Positions 58,120-64,000 of a stretch of 64,000 nt of DNA are shown here, in pieces (the stretch's first letter is position 1; every line of letters begins with the position of its first letter). The notes below the pieces were generated by a model, which did no database searches, had not been told where the DNA came from, and saw only the letters and a program-made list of their open reading frames with translations. The stretch lies in NCBI RefSeq assembly GCF_037975245.1, contig NC_092561.1:19899508-19963507 (forward strand). The letters are read 5' to 3'. A program made the position numbers and the translations under genes. The DNA comes from Apostichopus japonicus. Taxonomy: Eukaryota; Echinodermata; Holothuroidea; Aspidochirotida; Stichopodidae.

Positions 58120-58439
58120 ATAACAAGCAACAACAAAAACCAGACTACACAAAGCCTCATATGAAGCAAGAAGTGACGGATTCATGCCTCTCACTAGTGG
58201 CTCAGAAACTAGGAGGAGCCTGGAAACAATTTTCTATTCAGAAATTAAAACTCACGCAAGCTGAAATAGATATATGTACGTACAATAACAGAGATAACCT
58301 TCCAGATGTGATCTTCGATTGCTTGTACAAATGGAAAACAAACAAGAGCACTTTGGCAACATTTGGATTACTAGCAAAGCTGTTGTTCGAATTTGGTTGC
58401 GCCAGAGAAGTGTGGATTGTGCTCGAATCACCGGAATAG
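58120..58439 (+). CDS. FADD: FADD-like adaptor, coding exon 2 (death domain)
   Basis: Joins exon 1 in phase (G|AT gives Asp, then NKQQQK...) and ends with TAG at 58437-58439. Together 205 residues. The exon encodes a death domain: VTDSCLSLVAQKLGGAWKQF (helix 1-2 with the typical LG..W), LKLTQAEIDICTYNN (helix 3), NLPDVIFDCLYKWK (helix 4, W), STLATFGLLAKLLFEFG (helix 5), AREVWIVLES (helix 6). In FADD this domain binds the death domains of receptors or TRADD-like adaptors. A short Lys/Gln/Pro linker separates it from the DED. No frameshift or stop. Confidence 0.88.
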
Positions 58440-60164
58440 ACATCTCCAATGTTAAACATTGAAACTGGAAGGTCATGTTTTTGAAACTTCAACTTTATTT
58501 TGGAGACAGACTGTTTTTTTGTGCAGACACATAAAATTGTGTCTATAAAATTCTCTTTGCTCTTTGAAATGTCTTTTTTTATATGAAATTAAAAATGAAA
58601 TTTGTTACAGCCCCCTCCCAAAATTAACCCCTCTCCCCCTTCAATGAAAGATGGAGTGGGGAATAGGAATCTTCAGTCGACAGCATTTGAAGCATCTGAT
58701 TATGTCTTGTGGCCTTGAATAATGATTTTGATTCTTTTATTGTAACTTTGTGTCAACATTTTATTACTCAAAAACATCATGTCTCTTAATTGAAAGTATG
58801 ATTTTTTTTTTTAAACTCACACAGTTTATTTTTGTCAAGAGTGTTCAAGAAGTTGTTAAGTGTGTTCAAGAAGTTGTTACATGTGTTCAAGAAGCCTTTC
58901 AAGTGACAATGGGTTGCAATTCTCTTTGTATATTTTTAACCAAGTATTAATGAAAATTATGCATCCCTTGGAATGAACCCATCCTAACCGGTCGCTCACG
59001 ATGGAAGCTGTTGAATCCAATAAATGTTTTCCATCTCGACCAAAACAATCGCAAAGAACAGGACACCTTTTGTTTAGGTTTGAATTCTTCGTTCGCTCCA
59101 TGTCTTCGACTAGACCAAAATTGTTGGCAGAAATGTACATTATCGTGATTGTGTGATCGTTTACTAAGCAACTGTGTTGTTAAAAGATTGTTTAGATCGT
59201 TGAGATGAAATGCACAAATGCGGATTTAACAGCAATGACTAAAACCAACCAAAGTGGAGACAATAAAATTTTACAATGTCTCTACATACAGTTATGTAAA
59301 CTTAGGTATGATCAAAAGTGACAGACAAGATATTGTCAACATAAAATGTTATACCAGTTTGCAGACTCTTGCCACTTTCACCAAAAATCTCATAAGTTAT
59401 GTATGGTGTTTCGTTTTGTGGTTTTTTTGTAAAAATTTATCTCACCCACAGAAAATAACTGACAGTCAGGGGACTCATGCTGCACCCCCCCCTCCACCAC
59501 CTCCCCCATTCTTGCTGAATAGTCACAAAAGCACCCCATTTTTCATCAGATGTCATATAATTAGAAACTGTCCTCTTGTTATTTCAGAAATGCCTCATTG
59601 GTGAGAAAATAAGAGAAGCGTTATGTAAAAGAGTGTCAAACTTTTGTTAAAAAGGTTTTACAAAGTGGAAATATCAAAAGTACCATTTTGTTACAAAACA
59701 ACATATATATTGAAGTACAGTACACAGATTGTACGAAGAATCTGAAGCACAGAGAATTTTGTCGGGAAGTTTTCTTAGTAACATTTTGTCATTTTCTAAC
59801 TCAAATCCAATCCAATCAAAGTCACATGACCCTTGTCTTTCAAGCTTGTTACCCTCCCTGCCCCTCTGCTTCACAGATTGAACCCTGTTTCTTCACCTCG
59901 GAAGGATCTAAAGTACTTAAAAAGACCGCCCTGTGTCGTCTTTATACTTGTAGGGAAATTGTCGCCAGGTAACTGCAGTATTGTAAATCATGGAACTGTA
60001 AATCTTTGAATTTTGAATCTAAATTTATTATCATATTATTAAGTATTAATTTTATTTTTTTTTAAATAAATAGGTCAATTTGACCATGAGCACTTGCAAA
60101 GCAATATTACTGATTATAGTGTGTTTAGTCCATGATTTATGTTGATTGTGTGATATCACTGACA
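58440..60164. other. Intergenic, simple repeats only
   Basis: No supported gene. A threefold ~21-base repeat of 'gtgttcaagaagttgtta' at 58841-58893, an AATAAA at about 59018 that could be a polyadenylation site for the FADD-like gene, and a C-rich tract near 59485-59510. Confidence 0.4.
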
Positions 60165-60312
60165 TAGTGTGGATATACCATTATATAGTGTGATATTATA
60201 CAGTGTGATATTATGTAGTGTGATATTATTTAGTGTGATTATTATATAGTTGATATTATATAGTGTGATATTATATAGTGTGATTATTATATAGTGTGAT
60301 ATGCTATAGTGT
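60165..60312 (+). repeat. Minisatellite of 'tagtgtgatattata'
   Basis: About nine imperfect copies of a 14-18-base unit (tagtgtgatattatata) in direct orientation. Confidence 0.85.
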
Positions 60313-62773
60313 AGTTCTTGATGAAGGGGCTACAGTATGACTATAGTGTATTATCCCTGATAAAGTTTGGAGTTACATTAAGTGGCTCTGTGTAGGGATT
60401 GTCTCAATGTTTGACAGGTTATTGTTGACCAGGGTAATATTATGATACCCCTTTGAGCCCTGTCATCGGTGCATATGTCTGAGCTTTATAAATTCTAGAT
60501 ATTATGAATAAATGGGAGAACAAACACATTGAAATCATGTATAACATATTTTGAGCATACAGTGGGAAATAGTTTTGATACTTAGATACTTGTAGAGGCT
60601 TTTCATCTCCCCACCTATCTGATTTCAATTCTTCGCTTTAGTCAAAATTTAAATCCTTTTATTCAACATGTTCCTTTCAAAATATGCTTTCAGTGAAGTC
60701 TACAGCACTCAGCAAAGACCATTGCCCATATTTTAGATGTGGGGGTGGGATGGGAGGGGGTGGGAGGGGTGGGGATGGGAGGGGTGGGGATGAGAGGGGG
60801 AGATGGTTAGGCAGGAGTCATACCAAATTTTCGTTGGTTGTGGGATTGCTGCCAGTTGCAACATCACAAACTCCTGAAATTCAAAATCATGGAGAATAAA
60901 AAAATTGAGAGGGACATGTTCCCTTTCTACCGGGGTGTTGGAGGTCCTTTTCAATCCACATGGGATATTACGATGGTAATCCAGTTTTGTTTATAGTAGT
61001 TCGCCGAACCAAAGGCAGGTGGGAAAAGAAAATATATTCCATTCATAAGGACTGGAAAATAGGGCCCATATTTGTACTTTCAAATTTGGTGATGTTTTGG
61101 GGGACCTTTTTATTATTTATGCCTTTGTAAATTGTACCAATCTGAAATCCATTTGCAGCTTCCAAAGATTTAAAATCAATGCTTTTGTATCAATGATTGT
61201 AATAAATCAGCTATGTATCATCATTATGACTTTCTTATTTTTTAACTTTATCTTCATGTTGTGTTAATAATAAAAATAATAATAAATGAGACTTATATCT
61301 AGCACCAAATCAGTAGACAAAAGTCACTGCTCAAGGCACTTTACAAAGAAAGCAGATAAATTTACAAGGGAACAAGTGAAAAGATGGGTCTTAAGTAGAC
61401 TTTTGAATGTAGAAATTGTTTCCCCCGCCCCTCCCACCACCCTAAAAATCCCATCGAAAGAAATGGAATGGTGGTTTATTATGTACAGTTGCTTTGAGAG
61501 GGACATAGGGGGGGGGGGGAGTGTCCCCAAATCTCAAAATGTTGACTTTTATCTCAAATTTCTGACTTTATCTCAAAAGTTTGACTTTTTATCTCAAAAT
61601 GTTGACTTAAAAAGTCATGTCCCTATTAAGCCAACATAATAATGATTTTTACATGGTAACAAGAGTCAGATTATGTTTATATACAGTATTACTTTAAATG
61701 TAAAATACTTATAATGCCATTATGAGCAGCTATAAAATCGATTGCAAACCAAAATTTCACTTACCCATGTTGCAACAATTCATGACTTAAGTGAGTTCAA
61801 GTCACTTATTTCCAGTTTTACAACCAATTCACTAAATTTCAAGACTGAAGTCACAGAGACAAGTTTTTTAAAACCGTAGAGATGGCAGGGTCACTTGAAT
61901 CGACCTTTAAAGTGATTTGTTATTGAATTCTGCTAAATACCAGCATGGAAGTGGCTTGTACAGTGTCTTCCCAGAGAGGTGCAGTTGACGAATCTACTGT
62001 ACAGGCAGGGGAACCAATGCTAGGGAGGGGTGGGGCAGGGGGCAGTGATGACTCGATCGATTTAACACCAATGATTTTTCACACATGTGGAATTTATGAC
62101 TCAACATCCTTCTCCCCCACCCAGCTCCCCTTCCCCACCCAGGCACTACTTGACCTTAAAATGAGACAGGTAACAATTGTGTGGATATTCTATATGACAA
62201 CAGAAAAGCTTGGGCATTTACGATAAACAGAAAGGATTGGAAGGGAGTAAGGAAAGCAAAAATCATGCAAGATATAAACTAAAATTCGTAAACACTGTAT
62301 ACAAATAATTTAAAAAATAACAAGATGGTGTAATGTATACAAATGTTTAACTTTCACTTTACCAAAATGTGTACACATGTATGCCCATATCTTTTTCTTT
62401 GAGTGGGGGAGGGTGGGTGGTGTTAGGGCGATTTCATGCAAACTTGACGCACAATCTAGCCCCCCCCCCCTTACCCACCCGCCAATTCTGTTCAATGGCT
62501 TTCATTTATCAAACCCTCCTTCCTGTGGTTATGTTTTAGCAAACAATAGTCGCTCTTTACAAAACAGCCGCATGGACATTGCTAGTATTACTGTGCTACC
62601 TCATTCCCAAACAGCTGTTACAATATGTCTGCGCCCAAGATCTAAAGACCTGCTGCGATGATCGATTAACACTGCTTTCTTTTTAAATACTATGCGAAAA
62701 TAATTGTCCAGCGTAAATGTAGGGAACATTTGAGACAATATAAAACTGCAATTTTCTTCGTATTTCGCACAAA
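60313..62773. other. Intergenic between FADD-like gene and METTL25
   Basis: No supported gene. G-rich tract at 60741-60800, a fourfold ~20-base repeat of 'atctcaaaatgttgactttt' at about 61531-61607, and G/C homopolymer runs (61507, 62461). The METTL25 promoter should lie in the last few hundred bases; no TATA box stands out. Confidence 0.4.
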
Positions 62774-63286
62774 ATGGCAGTGTCAAAAGCTTGCACAGGC
62801 TTGAGAAAAGTTCACGGTCTCTTGAACGATTTACTGGACGTGTTCAATGTGTACAAAGACGTACTCCGTTCAAATACTGTGGATTTCTACACCATTAATC
62901 GAATAGACCTACTCCGAAATGCGAATCCACGCCTTCTGGATGAAATGTCGAAACTGTCTGGAGATGGACTAGTGAGATTAGCGTGTGGAGAGTTTGATCT
63001 CACTGAAGAGAGAAAGAATGATAATTTGTGTGATCGAAATTCGGAGGAAACTTTCCCCGAAGTGTGTAAATTATCTCAACAGTCCCAGATTCGTTGTGAA
63101 CGACTTGAACACGAATGTCATTGTTACTATCCCAGTGCAGGATCGTTTACCAAAAGTTTGGCGCTAGAGAAGGACGCAAGTATTCTTGTAAAACCCAAGG
63201 AATTTATGAACTTGAAAAAGTCACATGAAGTTGCAGAAATGTCTCACCTTTGCAGTTCTCTGATACGCCAGCAACAAATTGAAAAG
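62774..63286 (+). CDS. METTL25: METTL25, coding exon 1
   Basis: ATG 62774 (context aaaATGG) opens 171 codons ending at donor GAAAAG/GTATCT in phase 0. The N-terminal part (LRKVHGLLNDLLDVFNVYKDVLRSNTVDFYTINRIDLL) is helical. Near the end MNLKKSHEVAEMSHLCSSL matches the conserved K-K-x-HEV stretch that precedes the methyltransferase core in METTL25 proteins. METTL25 is a putative class I SAM-dependent methyltransferase whose substrate is, to my knowledge, not established. The identification rests on exon 2, which follows in frame. Confidence 0.85.
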
Positions 63287-63653
63287 GTATCTATATATCC
63301 TAAGCCTACACTACAGTATATCAGTGCTACAGACATGCCAGTTATGGTCTAGACCTACTAAAACTACGTATGTTGATCACTAAATAGCAGATCATATGGG
63401 AGATACTTTTCTTAAATATTTCAAAAAATCTATTAGGCCTAGCTGGCCTATACAACGTAAGCACAAAATCAGAAAGCCGCCTACTTAAAGAAAATTTCAC
63501 ATTCAAACGAACTAATGTATTATAGTTATAAATTTTGATGAAGGTTACTGCAGTATGAACCTGAGGAATACTAATAAGTATACACAATTGGTTTGATTTG
63601 ATTCATTATTAATATAGCTAATTCTATTATTTTAATTCCTGTTTCAACCGCAG

Positions 63654-63874
63654 GTCATTGATATCGGGAGTGGTAAAGGCTACCTCAGCCAATACCTCAC
63701 TTTACAGTTTGGTGTACGTGTAATTGGGATAGACTCCTCAGATACCAACACACACGGAGCCAAGGAAAGAGGCAGGAAGCTTTTGAAACATTGGAAGACC
63801 TTCATGCGAAGGTCTGCAGAGCAGCAAAATAAGTTGTATCCTAAGGAGGTTGTGGACCCAATGGGGCAGTCAAG
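63654..63874 (+). CDS. METTL25: METTL25, coding exon 2 (SAM-binding motif; gene continues beyond window)
   Basis: Acceptor 'gtttcaaccgcag', phase 0. Reads VIDIGSGKGYLSQYLTLQFG (motif I, the glycine-rich SAM-binding loop), then VRVIGIDSSDTNTHGAKERGRKLLKHWK (acidic Asp at the end of strand 2, then the NTHGAxxR signature of METTL25). Donor taken as CAAG/GTACGG at 63874; a second GT six bases on (GTAGGT) is an alternative. 221 nt are visible and later exons lie right of the window. This is METTL25 rather than METTL25B/RRNAD1, judged from the IDSSxTNTHGA stretch. Confidence 0.88.
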
Positions 63875-64000
63875 GTACGGTAGGTCCCTGATATGACAGA
63901 CCTGTGGAATATCTATTTCAGGCATGAGACTCTTCCGCGGAAACGTGGATTTCCGATTTTGTTTTTTCATTTTCGCTTTTTTTTCTCGTAATTCGCGTTT

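Noticed and set aside
63680-63970. 96-residue minus-strand frame
   Set aside because: Antisense to METTL25 exon 2 and its intron.

Overview
The window is eukaryotic, about 37% GC by eye, with spliced genes that have GT/AG introns, very heavy repeat content and no operon structure. The gene content (a FADD-like DED+DD adaptor, METTL25, tandem C2H2 zinc-finger genes) together with several families of short dispersed repeats suggests a deuterostome marine invertebrate. An echinoderm, perhaps a sea cucumber or sea urchin, is my best guess; this is inference and no species can be named from the sequence alone.

Layout. 1-282: last exon of an unrecognised gene leaving the window on the left. 0.4-3.7 kb: dispersed and ~145-bp tandem repeats. 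3683-4921: a decayed Ty3/gypsy LTR element with clean TG..CA ends and a 5-bp target duplication. 5.3-16.4 kb: a tandem segmental duplication (copy A ~5313-10660, copy B ~10685-16440). Each copy carries the same minus-strand, multi-exon gene for a zinc-finger protein whose C-terminal half looks like a eukaryotic tyrosine recombinase (Crypton/YR-like). Copy B has lost the HMGHSE hexapeptide, including the conserved box-II histidine, by an in-frame 18-nt deletion, and has received a 377-bp hAT-type MITE that copy A lacks.

20.2-46 kb: a cluster of C2H2 zinc-finger genes built from a duplicated ~6-kb unit. One truncated gene is on the minus strand (20168-20565). Two intact 10-finger genes (25051-26112, 30874-31929) and one gene with a frameshifted tail (43163-44329, remnant to 44636) are on the plus strand. 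The minus copy and the first plus copy form a ~5.2-kb palindrome. A 6.05-kb transposon with long TIRs, a 9-bp target duplication and a broken MULE-like transposase (34231-40277) sits between units 2 and 3.

46-56.3 kb: nested inverted-repeat elements, two hAT-type elements with 8-bp target duplications (49341-49715, 54213-55295), a tRNA-derived SINE, a (TA)n tract beside a possible hammerhead-like remnant, a 166-bp-arm hairpin, and two inverted arms carrying an 18-bp minisatellite.

56.9-58.4 kb: a two-coding-exon FADD homologue (205 aa). 62.8-63.9 kb: the first two coding exons of METTL25, which continues past the right edge. The genes do not form one pathway. The main themes are local gene-family expansion (recombinase-like and zinc-finger genes) and the transposons that interrupt those units, with two conserved single-copy genes at the right end.
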